Numbered from the stretch's first letter, positions 1 to 10,098 are shown. The stretch is 64,000 nucleotides of DNA from CBDFJH01 sp965198095 (GCA_965198095.1 OZ240239.1:186001-250000), one strand, 5' to 3'. A program made the numbers and translations. The notes: generated by a model not told the origin, from the letters alone.

Positions 1-50
1 AATCTCTTTCGATACTGGTTCTTGTTCTGCGGTAATTTGCTTTTGGTTGC

Positions 51-78
51 GAACGACGATCGACGAACGACGATGACG
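51..78. repeat. Short quasi-periodic intergenic repeat (GACGA type)
   Basis: Units GAACGACGAT and CGACGAACGACGAT follow each other in the spacer just beyond the stop codon of the membrane-protein gene. A related string lies directly after the stop codon at 37301. It is one of several short reiterated motifs confined to intergenic spacers in this window. Confidence 0.5.
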
Positions 79-84
79 GCTTTA

Positions 85-2088
85 TCACCAGGCGTGCACT
101 CCGTGTCCGTGCCCTGGAAACCAGATCAGGTCGACGCAGAAACACCAGACGACACCCAGCGTGTAGCCGACCAGCAGCCCCAAGAAGAACGGTTTCGCTC
201 TTTGATAGAGGGATACTCCTCCCATTCGAATCAGGATCAACTTGAGCGCCCAGACCATGAATACAGGTATCGCGATCGACTTGGAGTTGTCCGAGGCCGA
301 AATCGCCAGGCCAAGCGGATGGATAGACCACCAGGCGAATCGGTATCGAAGGTACGTCAGCAGGCCCATCAGGGCTGCGCCGATCCCAAAGAAGAACATC
401 CGATTCAATTGCGGCGGTTGCGGGGACTTCATCTGTGCGAGCGTCGAGGAGAAGACGCCTTTGGGGTTGCCTCTGGCGAAACGCGCGAAGTTGTGCGCTC
501 CGTGAATGTGACCCAGGTAGAGCGTGAACCAGACCGAGGAGGCGAGTCCCGCAAGTGCACCGAGGCACACCCAGAAGACCAGAATCCTCCGGTTGCGCCG
601 AATCAGGTCGCCGAGCTTGACGGATTGTGCGAGTCCAGGTGTGAAGAGGCCCCGGATATAGTCGATCAGCGAGTAGGAAAGCAGGATCGAGGTCAGGGTG
701 GCTCCCGACATCACCTCTGTCCCCCGCATGTCCATGACAAAGGCCTGCGCCGTGATCGGTGCCTGCGTCGTCGCCAGGCCGGCCTCGGAGACGACCCTGG
801 CCATCCCGACGTAAATGATCCCCGTCCCCACAATAAAGATTAACGCAGTGACGAAATCCATGCCCGATTGGTTCAGGAGGAACAGGATGTAGGCCAGGCT
901 CAGTAACAGGCCCGCCACCGCAGTGCGGTAGGAAAGGATCTCCTGCCGGTCGTCGGCCGGATATCGCCTGTCCAGGGCCTTCAAAAAGACCTCTCTCAAG
1001 TGACTGCGGGACACCCAAAGCCGCCAGATAACCATACAGGCCAGCGCACCAAAGCACTGCCACGCCTGAATCTCCTGATCGGCCGTGAAGGAGTCGGTAG
1101 CCTTTTCCACCTGGAGTCCAAGCCGGTTGAAGATGTGGCCCTCTACCACGTGCACGAGGAAGAAGAACCAGACACTGAAGAGCACCTCCAGGTTGGCAAA
1201 ATAGGCGAAGCCGAGCGTGTAGAACTGTAAGGGCCGGACGTTGACGGCCGGGGAGTAGCGGGTGAACCGAAAGACCCCACCGGAAGGGAGCACCCCGACG
1301 TCCGGGACGCCCGGAAATATCCAGGAGAGGGACTCCCAGACGAACAGGGCAAGCGCAGCAAGTGCCGCCCCCCAGAAGAGCTTCTGCCGCATCACATCCG
1401 GAAAAAGGCGCTCCGAATCGGCATTCCGAGCCAGTTCGATGGGGACTTCCACCATCGGAAAGACCAGCTTTTCGTGTTCGACCCACTGCTTTCGCAGGAT
1501 CACCATCAGGCAGGCACACGCTACCAGGATCGCCAGGATGACGCTTCCCCACCAGGCCAGGGGTACAACCCAGACGCCCCAGGGGGCCTCCGCCCCCCGA
1601 GGAAGGCCCTCGTAAAACGCCCGCAACGCCTCGCGATCGGTGGGAACCATCCAGGAACTGAGGTGCGGGTAATAGAAATCTGACCACTGATTCTCGGGCG
1701 CGGCGTAGTAGAAAGGAGAACCGACGATGCCCAGAAAAAACCCGGTGATTCCAGAGGCTGGCGTGACCGACCCCACGATACCGATGGCCACGATAGCCAG
1801 GAGCTCTGACGGGGAAAAGGCGAAGCCCCTCTGAATCAACTTGAAGATCGGGTTCACGACAGCGACGAGGAGAATGAAACAGAACAGAAGTGTGAGCTGA
1901 AAATAATTCAGGTTGAGCCGACTCGAGCCCGCCATCGTCACGGAGTAAGTCACCCACAGATTGATCAGGACCACGATCGATAGGCCCAGAGTGACGGCGC
2001 GAAACGTCACGCCGCGCTCCGAAATCTGGCTGAAGTCCGTATCTGGCGATCCCGCCGATACTGGTATATCTCTGTCTAACGAAGCCAT
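85..2088 (-). CDS. DUF6785-type polytopic membrane protein
   Basis: This 667-aa protein begins with a short polar N-terminus and then has roughly a dozen hydrophobic segments; the first starts near residue 30 (VTLGLSIVVLINLW). It ends in the motif WFPGHGHGVHAW. It is clearly paralogous to the protein at 40547-42535, sharing NLWVTYS, SPSELL, GITGFF, PENQW, YLHLS/HLND-type stretches and the same C-terminus. I recognise it as the DUF6784/DUF6785 type, of unknown function and loosely reminiscent of oligopeptide-transporter-like proteins. It is the last gene of the minus-strand run after four tandem propeller genes, which suggests transport or membrane handling of their substrate (inference). The ATG has only a weak upstream Shine-Dalgarno sequence. 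The family assignment is fairly sure; the transport role is a guess. Confidence 0.85.
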   Translation of the reverse strand: MASLDRDIPVSAGSPDTDFSQISERGVTFRAVTLGLSIVVLINLWVTYSVTMAGSSRLNLNYFQLTLLFCFILLVAVVNPIFKLIQRGFAFSPSELLAIVAIGIVGSVTPASGITGFFLGIVGSPFYYAAPENQWSDFYYPHLSSWMVPTDREALRAFYEGLPRGAEAPWGVWVVPLAWWGSVILAILVACACLMVILRKQWVEHEKLVFPMVEVPIELARNADSERLFPDVMRQKLFWGAALAALALFVWESLSWIFPGVPDVGVLPSGGVFRFTRYSPAVNVRPLQFYTLGFAYFANLEVLFSVWFFFLVHVVEGHIFNRLGLQVEKATDSFTADQEIQAWQCFGALACMVIWRLWVSRSHLREVFLKALDRRYPADDRQEILSYRTAVAGLLLSLAYILFLLNQSGMDFVTALIFIVGTGIIYVGMARVVSEAGLATTQAPITAQAFVMDMRGTEVMSGATLTSILLSYSLIDYIRGLFTPGLAQSVKLGDLIRRNRRILVFWVCLGALAGLASSVWFTLYLGHIHGAHNFARFARGNPKGVFSSTLAQMKSPQPPQLNRMFFFGIGAALMGLLTYLRYRFAWWSIHPLGLAISASDNSKSIAIPVFMVWALKLILIRMGGVSLYQRAKPFFLGLLVGYTLGVVWCFCVDLIWFPGHGHGVHAW

Positions 2089-2144
2089 CGACCTGATATT
2101 GTTCGTGGATGCTCAATGACGAAGCCTTTCCCGCGAGTTGTTTC

Positions 2145-2176
2145 ATTCCGCAATCCCAAATCCGCAATCCGCAATT
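2145..2176. repeat. Intergenic repeat, CCGCAAT/CCCAAAT type
   Basis: The 137-base spacer between two minus-strand genes holds CCGCAATCCCAAATCCGCAA followed by another CCGCAAT unit, with a period near 7 bases. The same core recurs at 4945, 7499, 27061 and 38897. The following bases, GCGATCCACGATCCACGG, form a second reiterated string. Confidence 0.7.
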
Positions 2177-2225
2177 GGATGGCGATCCACGATCCACGGA
2201 CCTCACAATGCTGACCGCGCTAGTT

Positions 2226-4715
2226 TTAGCTGGCGATCCTGAAGGTGTATAACCTGGCCCCCTCCAACACCACCCTCAGCCTCACGACCCGCCCGTTCAC
2301 CTCCTCCAGCCGCGCACGCTTCCACCTCACTTCGTGGGCCGTGCCGTCTCCAGAAACCGGAATGCAGTCCTCCAGGCCCAGCTCCGGAAACACGTTCCCC
2401 TCCGCGTCCTGCACTTCCACTCGGATGCTGCCGCCAGGATCGGTCTGGCCGTTCAGCAAGAGGCGGTTCCCTTCCACGACGAGCGGCAGCGTCGTGAACT
2501 CACCTTTTGATCGGCTCGGCTCCACGTGCGCCAGCCTGCCCGCCTTGCACTTTGCCAGGCCGGTAAGCACTCGACAGTTGTTGATCTCGTTCTGGAAGTC
2601 CTCCCAGCTCGTGAAGAACGGCGCAAGCTCGAAGTAGGGCAACCTCGCCTTGAACTCCTCCAGAGTGCCGGCTGCGTCCTCACGCTTGCCGCTGCCCAGC
2701 ATGTACCGCTTATTCCCTGCACCGAACGTAAACAGCCAATCCTCCTCCCCGTCGGCGTTCGTGATCGGATGGTAACTGCCCAGCCCGCCGCTGGCGGTAT
2801 TCCAGCTCCCTATCGGACCATTTTCCAGAAGCGGCTTCCGATTCGCCCCGAATTTACTCCAGTTGATCAAGTTCCGGCTCCACATCAGGTGCTGCCGGGC
2901 CTGCTGCGTCGTAAAATCCCAGTTCAGCAGCGTGCCCAGATAGAGCTGGCCGTCCGTGTCGCTCAGGTCACTGCCCGCCGGCCTGAGGAATCCGAACCCG
3001 TAGAGCGTCGTCCCGGGCGGGTCGTGCTCATCGGGCACCGTTTGGTGACGCCGTTCCCAGTGGATCCCGTCCCGCGTCCACGTCACAGCGCGCGTGCGGA
3101 TGGCTGCCACACGGTGCCACAGGTAATAGGGCAACCCGTGAGGAGGATAGGCGGGGTAGTCCGGCCTGTAATAATAGAAAAACGTCTTACTGTGCCGATG
3201 GTAGAACGTGGCGGTAGACCTGCCGCCAGGGTAGGCAAGCGCCATCGGGTCTCCCTCGAACGGAAAGGTGGACGCCCGCTCGTTCGTATGAGTCAGATGC
3301 ATACCGCGCGCACCTGTCAGGACCGGCCTGCGCGTCAGCGCCAGGAAGGTGTCTCCCCGACGCTCGAACCCCCAGAACTCCCGGTGCTTCGGTCGGAACC
3401 CGCTTCCGAACTGGTTTGCAGGCTCCATGCTTTGCTGGAGGAACACGCGGAACACGAAGTTGTCCATATCCACCGGACCGTCCTTTTTGCGATCGTAGAA
3501 TCGGTACCGATACCGCTTCGGAAGCGGGCGCTCCTTCACCGGCGCGGGAAAGCTGTCGAACTCGCCCGACATCAGGAAGTCTTCGCGTGACTTGTCTCTC
3601 AGGATGTTGTTGTTCTTCGATCCGTTGTACTCCACGAGACCCAGGTCCGGCTTTTCCCATTTCACTCCGTCATTCGAGACGGTGAGACACAGATACCGCG
3701 TCGAATATGCGGTGATCGTCGACCGCACGCCGATGTCCCACAACCGCTTGTCCTCCGTCAGCGGCCCGGCGTAATAAGTGGCCCGGAACTGTCCCGCCTC
3801 TTTATCATACCGGAAAGAGTTGATCGGCTGATGATCGGGACCCTGCTCCCAGGGGCGGTCGATCTCCACGATCGGTCCGTCCGACAGGACCTCCAGCTGA
3901 TCCGGCGCGTGTTGCAGCCCGGAGGAGGACCCGAATATCCAGCCGTCCACCATGTACTGCGGCGAATGCCCGACTCGAAGCGGACTCACCGGGCGCTTCG
4001 GTCTGTATGGCGTCTCCATAAAGATCTGGCGCACCAGGTAAGGACCGATCGCCTTGCTCCCCTGATAAATCCTCACGCGCAGCCAGAACTCGCCGCGCCC
4101 CCATTTCTCTCCGTCAAAACTGTGCCGCTTCACCTTCCCGTTCAATTTCAGGTTGAGGGGTCCGGCGAGTCGCTTGTGGCTCTTCGGGTCCACAACCTCC
4201 ACCTTCACCGAACAGGTCTTCACCCGGTCAGGAATCGTACGAATCGTAAAGCCCATCTCCGTCGTGTCGATAAACGCCGGCCGCTCCGGGCAGCACTCGA
4301 TGAACTGCCGCAGCGAGTCCACCTGAGCCAACTTCATCCCACCGATCTCGCCGAAGAAGTCGTTCGCATTCACCCTCAACTCGCCCGAAGCCACCTTCCT
4401 CCGACCGGACTTCAGCGTGAGCTCGAACCGATAGCCGCCCATGCCCCAGCGCTTCGCCCCCTCAGGATCTGTGATCGTGGACGGCGTCGGCGCAAACCTT
4501 CCTTCATCCACCAGCGGGTAGTTAATCACCACCTCGCCCCGATCGTCGACCCGTTTCGCTTTCCCGGTCAGCTTCTGTTCGAACCCGTAGGGCTGGGTGA
4601 CGATTACTCCCGCGTCAACGGACTTGGACTTCAGTCCCGCAGGCCACTTGAACGTCAGGGCCTGTTTGAAATAGTCCCTGTATTCGAGCTTTAGCCTCAG
4701 CTTCGCTTGATTCAT
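2226..4715 (-). CDS. GH32/sialidase-like propeller protein, tandem copy A
   Basis: An 829-aa protein. I place the start at the internal ATG (MNQAKLRLKLEYRDYFKQ) because it aligns with the three paralogues and has AGGAGG about 10 bases upstream; a longer frame reaches 4754. Residues ~1-245 form an N-terminal region I do not recognise. Residues ~250-710 look like a beta-propeller with degenerate Asp-box-like strings (SNDGVKWEKPDLGLVEY, TRDGIHWERRH). Residues ~735-829 form a beta-sandwich ending in VRLRVVLEGARLYTFRIAS, as in GH32-related proteins of planctomycete-type bacteria. No signal peptide is visible, so it is probably cytoplasmic. The classical GH32 catalytic motif (WMNDPNG-like) is not seen, so its activity is uncertain. 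It is the fourth translated gene of the tandem array and precedes the DUF6785 gene. Confidence 0.8.
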   Translation of the reverse strand: MNQAKLRLKLEYRDYFKQALTFKWPAGLKSKSVDAGVIVTQPYGFEQKLTGKAKRVDDRGEVVINYPLVDEGRFAPTPSTITDPEGAKRWGMGGYRFELTLKSGRRKVASGELRVNANDFFGEIGGMKLAQVDSLRQFIECCPERPAFIDTTEMGFTIRTIPDRVKTCSVKVEVVDPKSHKRLAGPLNLKLNGKVKRHSFDGEKWGRGEFWLRVRIYQGSKAIGPYLVRQIFMETPYRPKRPVSPLRVGHSPQYMVDGWIFGSSSGLQHAPDQLEVLSDGPIVEIDRPWEQGPDHQPINSFRYDKEAGQFRATYYAGPLTEDKRLWDIGVRSTITAYSTRYLCLTVSNDGVKWEKPDLGLVEYNGSKNNNILRDKSREDFLMSGEFDSFPAPVKERPLPKRYRYRFYDRKKDGPVDMDNFVFRVFLQQSMEPANQFGSGFRPKHREFWGFERRGDTFLALTRRPVLTGARGMHLTHTNERASTFPFEGDPMALAYPGGRSTATFYHRHSKTFFYYYRPDYPAYPPHGLPYYLWHRVAAIRTRAVTWTRDGIHWERRHQTVPDEHDPPGTTLYGFGFLRPAGSDLSDTDGQLYLGTLLNWDFTTQQARQHLMWSRNLINWSKFGANRKPLLENGPIGSWNTASGGLGSYHPITNADGEEDWLFTFGAGNKRYMLGSGKREDAAGTLEEFKARLPYFELAPFFTSWEDFQNEINNCRVLTGLAKCKAGRLAHVEPSRSKGEFTTLPLVVEGNRLLLNGQTDPGGSIRVEVQDAEGNVFPELGLEDCIPVSGDGTAHEVRWKRARLEEVNGRVVRLRVVLEGARLYTFRIAS

Positions 4716-4901
4716 AACACCTTTCCCTCCTGTTCGCACACCCGGTTCTTCCATCGTGCCATGCAGCCCCCGGGCTACTTTGCGAAATTCAAATCCCCCC
4801 TACCCCTCCCGCGACTCGCACGCTCGCGCGGGACATGCTTTTCCAAAGGGAGAAGATGGCATCTTGTTGAACTATGTCGCGAATCTGTTCCGTGGCCCTC
4901 C

Positions 4902-4967
4902 TCTTTCGTGCTCCTTCGTGCCCTTTCGTGATCCAGCGCTTTTCAATCCGCAATCCCAAATCCGCAA
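4902..4967. repeat. Two adjoining intergenic repeat types
   Basis: The 252-base spacer between copies A and B holds TTCGTG units (CTTTCGTGCTCCTTCGTG, then CCCTTTCGTG) at about 4902-4930. A CCGCAATCCCAAATCCGCAA unit at 4945-4967 abuts the stop codon of copy B. The intervening string GATCCAGCGCTTTTCAATCC is repeated in the next spacer near 7485, so the spacer was duplicated with the genes. Nothing else is recognisable upstream in this spacer. Confidence 0.65.
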
Positions 4968-7454
4968 TTAGCTGGCGATCCTGAACGTGTATAACCTTGC
5001 TCCCTCCAGCGTCACCCTAAACCGAACCACCCTCCCGTTCACTTCCTCCAGTCGGGCACGCTTCCACCTCACCTCGTGGGCCACCCGGTCACCTGAAAAC
5101 GGAAGACAGTCATCCAGACCCAGCTCAGGAAAGGTGTTCCCCTCCGCGTCCTGCACCTCCACGCGGATGCTTCCACCCGGATCGGTCTGTCCGTTCAGAA
5201 GCAGGCGGTTCCCTTCCACGACGAGCGGCAAGGTCGTAAACTCCCCCTTGGATCCGTTCGGTTCCACGTGCGCGAGCCTGCCTGCCTTGCACTTCGCCAG
5301 GCCGGTGAGCACTCGGCAGTTGTTGATCTCGTTCTGGAAGTCCTCCCAGCTCGTGAAGAACGGCGCGAGCTCGAAGTAGGGCAGCCTCGCCTTGAACTCC
5401 TCCAGTGAGCCGGCAGCCTCTTGACGCTTGCTGCTGCCCAGCATGTAGCGGCAATTCCCCGCGGTAAAGGTGAACAGCCACTCCTCTTCTCCGTTCGCGT
5501 TCGTGACCGGAGTGTATTGATTCAGCCCGCTGCTGGCGGTATTCCAGCTCCCTATCGGTCCGCTCTCCAGAAACGGTTTCCGATTGGCTCCGAACTTGCT
5601 CCAGTGGATCAGATCCCGGCTCCACAAGAGGTGCTGCCGGTTCAGCTGCGTCGAAAAGTCCCAGTTCAGGAGTGTTCCCAGGTAAAGCTGGCCGTCCGTG
5701 TCGCTCACAGCTTTACCCTCCCGCCTGATGAAGCCGAACCCGTAGAGCGTCGTACCCGCCGGATCGTGCTCGTCGGGTACGACCTGGTGACGACGATCCC
5801 AGTGCATCCCGTCCCGCGTCCACATCACTGCGCGTGTACGGATGGCCGCAATGAAGTGCCAGAGGTAGAAGGGCTTCCCGTTGGGCGGGTAGGGAGGATA
5901 GTCCGGACGATAGTAGTAGAAGAACGTCTTGCTTTGCTGGTGGTAAAACGTGCCCGTAGACCCGCCGCTCGGATAGCCGGGAATGCAAAACGGTTCTCCG
6001 GTGAACGGATAGGTGGAGGCTCGCTCGTTCGTATGCGTCAGATGCATGCCGCGTGCGCCGCTCAGGACGCACCGTCTCGTCAGCGCCAGGAAGGTATCTC
6101 CCCGCCGCTCGAACCCCCAGAACTGCCCCTTTTTCGGCCGGAACCCACCTGAGAACTGGTCGGCCGGCTCCATGTTCCGCCGATGGAACACCCGGAACAC
6201 GAAGTTGTCCATGTCCACCGGCCCATCCTTCTTCGGATCGTAGAACCGGTAGCGATACCGTCTCGGAAGCGGGCGCTCTTTCACCGGCGCGGGAAAGCTG
6301 TCAAACTCCCCTGACATCAGGAAGTCTTCGCGAGACTTGTCTCTCAGGATGTTATTGTTCCGGGATCCGTTGTATTCCACGAGACCCAGATCCGGCTTTT
6401 CCCACTTCACCCCATCATTCGAAACGGTCAGACACAGATACCGCGTCGAATAAGCGGTGATCGTCGATCGCGCACCTATCTTCCACAACCGCTCGTCCCC
6501 GGTCAGCGGTCCGGCGTAATAGGTAGCCCTGAACTGCCCTGCCTCTTTGTCATACCAGAACGAATCGAGCGGCAGGTGATCCGGGCCCTGCTCCCACGCT
6601 CGGTCGATCTCCGCGATCGGTCCGTCCGACACCACCTCCAGCTGATCCGGGGTGTGTTGCAGCCCGGAGGATGACGAAAAAATCCAGCCGTCCACCATAT
6701 ACTGCGGCGAATGTCCGACGCGAAGCGGGCTCACCGGGCGCTTCGGCCTGTAAGGTGTCTCCATAAAGACCTGGCGGACCAGGTAGGGGCCGACACCCTT
6801 GCCGCCCTGCTGGATCCTCACTCGAAGCCAGAACTCCCCGCGCCCCCATTTCTCTCCGTCAAAGCTGCGCCGCTTCACCTTCCTGTTCAATTCCAGGCTG
6901 AGGGGTCCGGCGAGTCGCTTCTGGCTCTTCGGGTCCACCACATCCACCTTCACCGAGCAGGTCTTCACCCGATCTGGCAGCGTCCGTATCGCAAACCCCA
7001 CCTCCGTCTTGTCGAGAAACGCCGGCCGGTCCGTACAGCATTCGATCAACTGGCGCAGGGAATCCACCTGCCCCAGCTTCATCCCGCCGATCTCGTCGAA
7101 GAAATCGTTCGGATCCAGCATGAGAACGCCCGATCCCACGACCCTCCGCCCGGCCTTCAGCGTGAGGTCGAACCGATAGGCACCCATTCCCCACTCCGTG
7201 TGAATCGTCATCTCGTCCGGCGGCTTCGGGCCGTAGCGCCCCTCGTCCACGAGCGGATAGGTGATCACCACCTCGCCCCGATCGCCGACACGTCTGGCTT
7301 TTCCCGTCAGCTTCTGTTCGAACCCGTAGGGTTGGGTCACGATAACACTTGCGTTAACAGACTTGGACTTCAGTCCCGCGGGCCACCTGAAAGTCAGGGC
7401 TTGTTTGAAATAGTCCCTGTGTTCGAGCTTCAGCCTCAGCTTCGATCGATTCAT
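4968..7454 (-). CDS. GH32/sialidase-like propeller protein, tandem copy B
   Basis: An 828-aa paralogue of its neighbours with the same three-part build: unrecognised N-terminal region (~1-245), propeller (~250-710) and C-terminal beta-sandwich ending in TFRIAS. It differs most in the N-terminal region around residues 75-110, where it lacks the DPEGAKRWGM string of the other copies and reads DEMTIHTEWGM. In the propeller it carries HRRNMEPADQF where copies A and C have LQQSMEPANQF. An AAGGAG lies 11 bases before the ATG. No secretion signal is seen. Function is probably binding or hydrolysis of a saccharide, on fold only. Confidence 0.8.
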   Translation of the reverse strand: MNRSKLRLKLEHRDYFKQALTFRWPAGLKSKSVNASVIVTQPYGFEQKLTGKARRVGDRGEVVITYPLVDEGRYGPKPPDEMTIHTEWGMGAYRFDLTLKAGRRVVGSGVLMLDPNDFFDEIGGMKLGQVDSLRQLIECCTDRPAFLDKTEVGFAIRTLPDRVKTCSVKVDVVDPKSQKRLAGPLSLELNRKVKRRSFDGEKWGRGEFWLRVRIQQGGKGVGPYLVRQVFMETPYRPKRPVSPLRVGHSPQYMVDGWIFSSSSGLQHTPDQLEVVSDGPIAEIDRAWEQGPDHLPLDSFWYDKEAGQFRATYYAGPLTGDERLWKIGARSTITAYSTRYLCLTVSNDGVKWEKPDLGLVEYNGSRNNNILRDKSREDFLMSGEFDSFPAPVKERPLPRRYRYRFYDPKKDGPVDMDNFVFRVFHRRNMEPADQFSGGFRPKKGQFWGFERRGDTFLALTRRCVLSGARGMHLTHTNERASTYPFTGEPFCIPGYPSGGSTGTFYHQQSKTFFYYYRPDYPPYPPNGKPFYLWHFIAAIRTRAVMWTRDGMHWDRRHQVVPDEHDPAGTTLYGFGFIRREGKAVSDTDGQLYLGTLLNWDFSTQLNRQHLLWSRDLIHWSKFGANRKPFLESGPIGSWNTASSGLNQYTPVTNANGEEEWLFTFTAGNCRYMLGSSKRQEAAGSLEEFKARLPYFELAPFFTSWEDFQNEINNCRVLTGLAKCKAGRLAHVEPNGSKGEFTTLPLVVEGNRLLLNGQTDPGGSIRVEVQDAEGNTFPELGLDDCLPFSGDRVAHEVRWKRARLEEVNGRVVRFRVTLEGARLYTFRIAS

Positions 7455-7465
7455 AGCGCCTCGAG

Positions 7466-7514
7466 CTCCTTCGTGTCCTTCGTGATCCAGCGCTTTTCAA
7501 TCCCAAATCCGCAA
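7466..7514. repeat. Intergenic repeats, duplicated spacer
   Basis: A shortened version of the previous spacer: CTCCTTCGTGTCCTTCGTG, then GATCCAGCGCTTTTCAATCC, then CCCAAATCCGCAATT abutting the stop codon of copy C. The match to 4902-4967 shows that spacer and genes duplicated together. Confidence 0.65.
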
Positions 7515-10001
7515 TTAGCTGGCGATCCTGAAGGTGTATAGCCTGGCTCCCTCCAGTACCACGCGTAACCGAACAACTCGCCCGTTCACCTCCTCCAGCC
7601 CGGCCCGCTTCCACCTCACCTCGTGCGCTGTCCGGTCTCCCGAGAATGGAATACAGTCATCAAGACCCAACTCCGGAAAGGTGTTCCCCTCGGCGTCCTG
7701 CACCTCGACTCGAACGCTTCCTCCGGAATCCGTCAGTCCGTTCAGCAGCAGGCGGTTCCCTTCCACGACGAGCGGCAAGGTCGTGAACTCCCCTCTTGAT
7801 CGGCTCGGTTCCACGTGCGCGAGCCTCCCCGTCTTGCATTTAGCGAGGCCGGTGAGCACACGGCAGTTGTTGATCTCATTGTAGAAGTCCTTCCAACTCG
7901 TGAAAAAAGGCGCGAGCTGGTAGTATGGACGTCTCGCCTTGAAGTCCTCCACCGATTGAGCATCATCGGCCGAGCCGCTGCCCAGCATGTAGCGGGAATT
8001 CCCAGCAGTAAAGGTGAACAACCACTCCTCCTCCCCATCGCTGTTCGTGATCTGCGTGTAGCTGTTCAGCCCGCTGCTGCCCGTATTCCAGCTCCCTATG
8101 GGACCATTTTCCAGTAGGGGCTTCCGATTCGCCCCGAACTTATCCCAGTGGATCAGGTCCCGGCTCCACATCAGATGCTGCCGGTTCTGCTGTGTCAAAA
8201 AGTCCCAGTTCAGCAGCGCACCCATGTAGAGCTGGCCGTCCGTGTCGCTCAGGTCACTGCCCGCCGGCCTGAGGAAGCCGAACCCGTAGAGCGTCGTACC
8301 TGGCGGGTCGTGCTCGTCGGGCACCGTCTGGTGACGCCGCTCCCAGTGTATCCCGTCCCGCGTCCACGTCACAGCCCGCGTCCTGACGGCCGCCACGCGG
8401 TGCCAGAGGTAGTAGGGCTGCCCGTGGGGAGGGTAGGCCGGATAGTCAGGCCGGTAGTAGTAGTAGAACGTCTTGCTGTGTCGATGGTAGAACGTGGCGG
8501 TAGACCGACCGCCGGGATAGGCGAGCGCAAACGGGTCTCCCTCGAACGGAAAGGTCGAGGCTCGTTCGTTCGTATGAATCAGATGCATGCCTCGCGCGCC
8601 AGTCAGGACGGGCCGGCGTGTCAGCGCCAGGAACGTGTCTCCCCGCCGCTCGAATCCCCAGAACTCCCGGTGCTTTGGTCGGAACCCGCTTCCGAACTGG
8701 TTCGCAGGCTCCATGCTTTGTTGGAGGAACACGCGGAACACGAAGTTGCCCATATCCACCGGACCGTCCTTTTTACGATCGTAGAACCGGTAGCGATACC
8801 GCTTCGGAAGCGGGCGCTCCTTCACAGGCGCCGGAAAGCTGTCGAACTCGCCCGACATCAGGAAGTCTTCGCCCGATTTGTCTCTCAGAATGTTGTTTTT
8901 TCGGGATCCCTTGTATTCCACGAGCCCCAGATCCGGCTTCTCCCAAGTCACACCGTCAGAGGAAACTGTGAGACACAGGTATCGGGTCGAATAGGCCGTG
9001 ATCGTCGACCGCACGCCCATCTTCCACAGCCGCTCATCCTCCGTCAACGGCCCCGCGTAGTAGGTCGCTCGGAACTGTCCCGCCTCCTGGTCATACCAGA
9101 AAGAGTTAATCGGCTGATGATCGGGACCCTGCTCCCAGGGGCGGTCGATCTCTACGATCGGTCCGTCCGACACGACCTCCAGCTGATCGGGCGCGTGCTG
9201 CAGCCCGGAGGAAGAGCCGAAGATCCATCCGTCCACCATGTACTGCGGCGAATGTCCGACGCGGAGCGGGCTCACCGGACGCTTCGGCCTGTGAGGCGTT
9301 TCCATGTAGATCTGCCGGATCAGGTAGGGTCCCACAGCTTTGCTCCCCTGATGAATCCTCACGCGAAGCCAGAACTCACCGGGCCCCCATCTTTCCCCAT
9401 CAAAGCTGTAGCGCTTTACCTTCCCGTTCAGTTTCAAGTTGAGAGGACCCGCGAGTCGCTTGTGGCTCTTCGGGTCAACGACCTCGACCTTCACCGAACA
9501 GGTCTTCACCCGATCAGGAATCGTACGAATCGTAAACCCCATCTCTGTTGTGTCGATAAACGCGGGCCGCTCCGGACAGCACTCGATGAACTGACGCAGC
9601 GAATCGACCTGCGCCAGCTTCATGCCCCCGATCTCGCCAAAAAAGTCGTTCGCATTCAGCCTCAAATCGCCCGAGGCCACCTTTCTCCGGCCGGACTTCA
9701 GCGTCAGTTCGAACCGATAGCCGCCCATGCCCCAGCGTTTCGCCCCCTCCGGATCCGCGATCGTGGACGGCGTCGGTGCAAACCTTCCTTCATCCACCAG
9801 CGGATAGTTGATCACAAACTCCCCCCGATCGCCCACCCGTTTTGCCTTGCCGGTCAGCTTCTGTTCGAACCCGTAGGGCTGCGTCACAAGCACCGTCGCG
9901 TCGAGAGACCTCGACTTGAGCCCCTCAGGCCATCCGAACGTGAGCGCCTGCTTGAAGTAGTCCCGGTACTCCAGCTTCAGCCTCAGCTTGGACTGGTTCA
10001 T
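7515..10001 (-). CDS. GH32/sialidase-like propeller protein, tandem copy C
   Basis: An 828-aa member of the array, closest by eye to copy A: it shares the TPSTI-DPEGAKRWGM segment, the KVASG segment and the LQQSMEPANQFGSGFRPKHREF stretch. The domain build is as in copy A, with Asp-box-like strings at SSDGVTWEKPDLG and TRDGIHWERRH and a C-terminal sandwich. The ATG has GGGAGG about 12 bases upstream. No signal peptide. The region near residue 700 (GSADDAQSVEDFKARRPYYQL) is the most divergent part of the C-terminal half. Confidence 0.8.
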   Translation of the reverse strand: MNQSKLRLKLEYRDYFKQALTFGWPEGLKSRSLDATVLVTQPYGFEQKLTGKAKRVGDRGEFVINYPLVDEGRFAPTPSTIADPEGAKRWGMGGYRFELTLKSGRRKVASGDLRLNANDFFGEIGGMKLAQVDSLRQFIECCPERPAFIDTTEMGFTIRTIPDRVKTCSVKVEVVDPKSHKRLAGPLNLKLNGKVKRYSFDGERWGPGEFWLRVRIHQGSKAVGPYLIRQIYMETPHRPKRPVSPLRVGHSPQYMVDGWIFGSSSGLQHAPDQLEVVSDGPIVEIDRPWEQGPDHQPINSFWYDQEAGQFRATYYAGPLTEDERLWKMGVRSTITAYSTRYLCLTVSSDGVTWEKPDLGLVEYKGSRKNNILRDKSGEDFLMSGEFDSFPAPVKERPLPKRYRYRFYDRKKDGPVDMGNFVFRVFLQQSMEPANQFGSGFRPKHREFWGFERRGDTFLALTRRPVLTGARGMHLIHTNERASTFPFEGDPFALAYPGGRSTATFYHRHSKTFYYYYRPDYPAYPPHGQPYYLWHRVAAVRTRAVTWTRDGIHWERRHQTVPDEHDPPGTTLYGFGFLRPAGSDLSDTDGQLYMGALLNWDFLTQQNRQHLMWSRDLIHWDKFGANRKPLLENGPIGSWNTGSSGLNSYTQITNSDGEEEWLFTFTAGNSRYMLGSGSADDAQSVEDFKARRPYYQLAPFFTSWKDFYNEINNCRVLTGLAKCKTGRLAHVEPSRSRGEFTTLPLVVEGNRLLLNGLTDSGGSVRVEVQDAEGNTFPELGLDDCIPFSGDRTAHEVRWKRAGLEEVNGRVVRLRVVLEGARLYTFRIAS

Positions 10002-10022
10002 ATCGCTCTAGTCCTCCCTTCA

Positions 10023-10092
10023 TCATTCGACGTTCTGCGGTTCAACATTCGTTATTCGTTTTTCTCCGCGACCACCGCGCCTCTGCGGTGCG
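10023..10092. repeat. Intergenic reiterated motifs
   Basis: The 97-base spacer between copies C and D contains ATTCGACGTTCTGCGG, TTCAACATTCGTTATTCG and CCACCGCGCCTCTGCGGTGCG. These are short slipped reiterations of the same kind as the other spacer repeats, and the last is also a weak inverted repeat. No gene is seen here. Confidence 0.4.
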
Positions 10093-10098
10093 CTTTTG

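Noticed and set aside
4808..4832. GC-rich inverted repeat CCCGCG...CGCGGG as a terminator
   Set aside because: Only 6 bp with a 13-base loop and no T tract.
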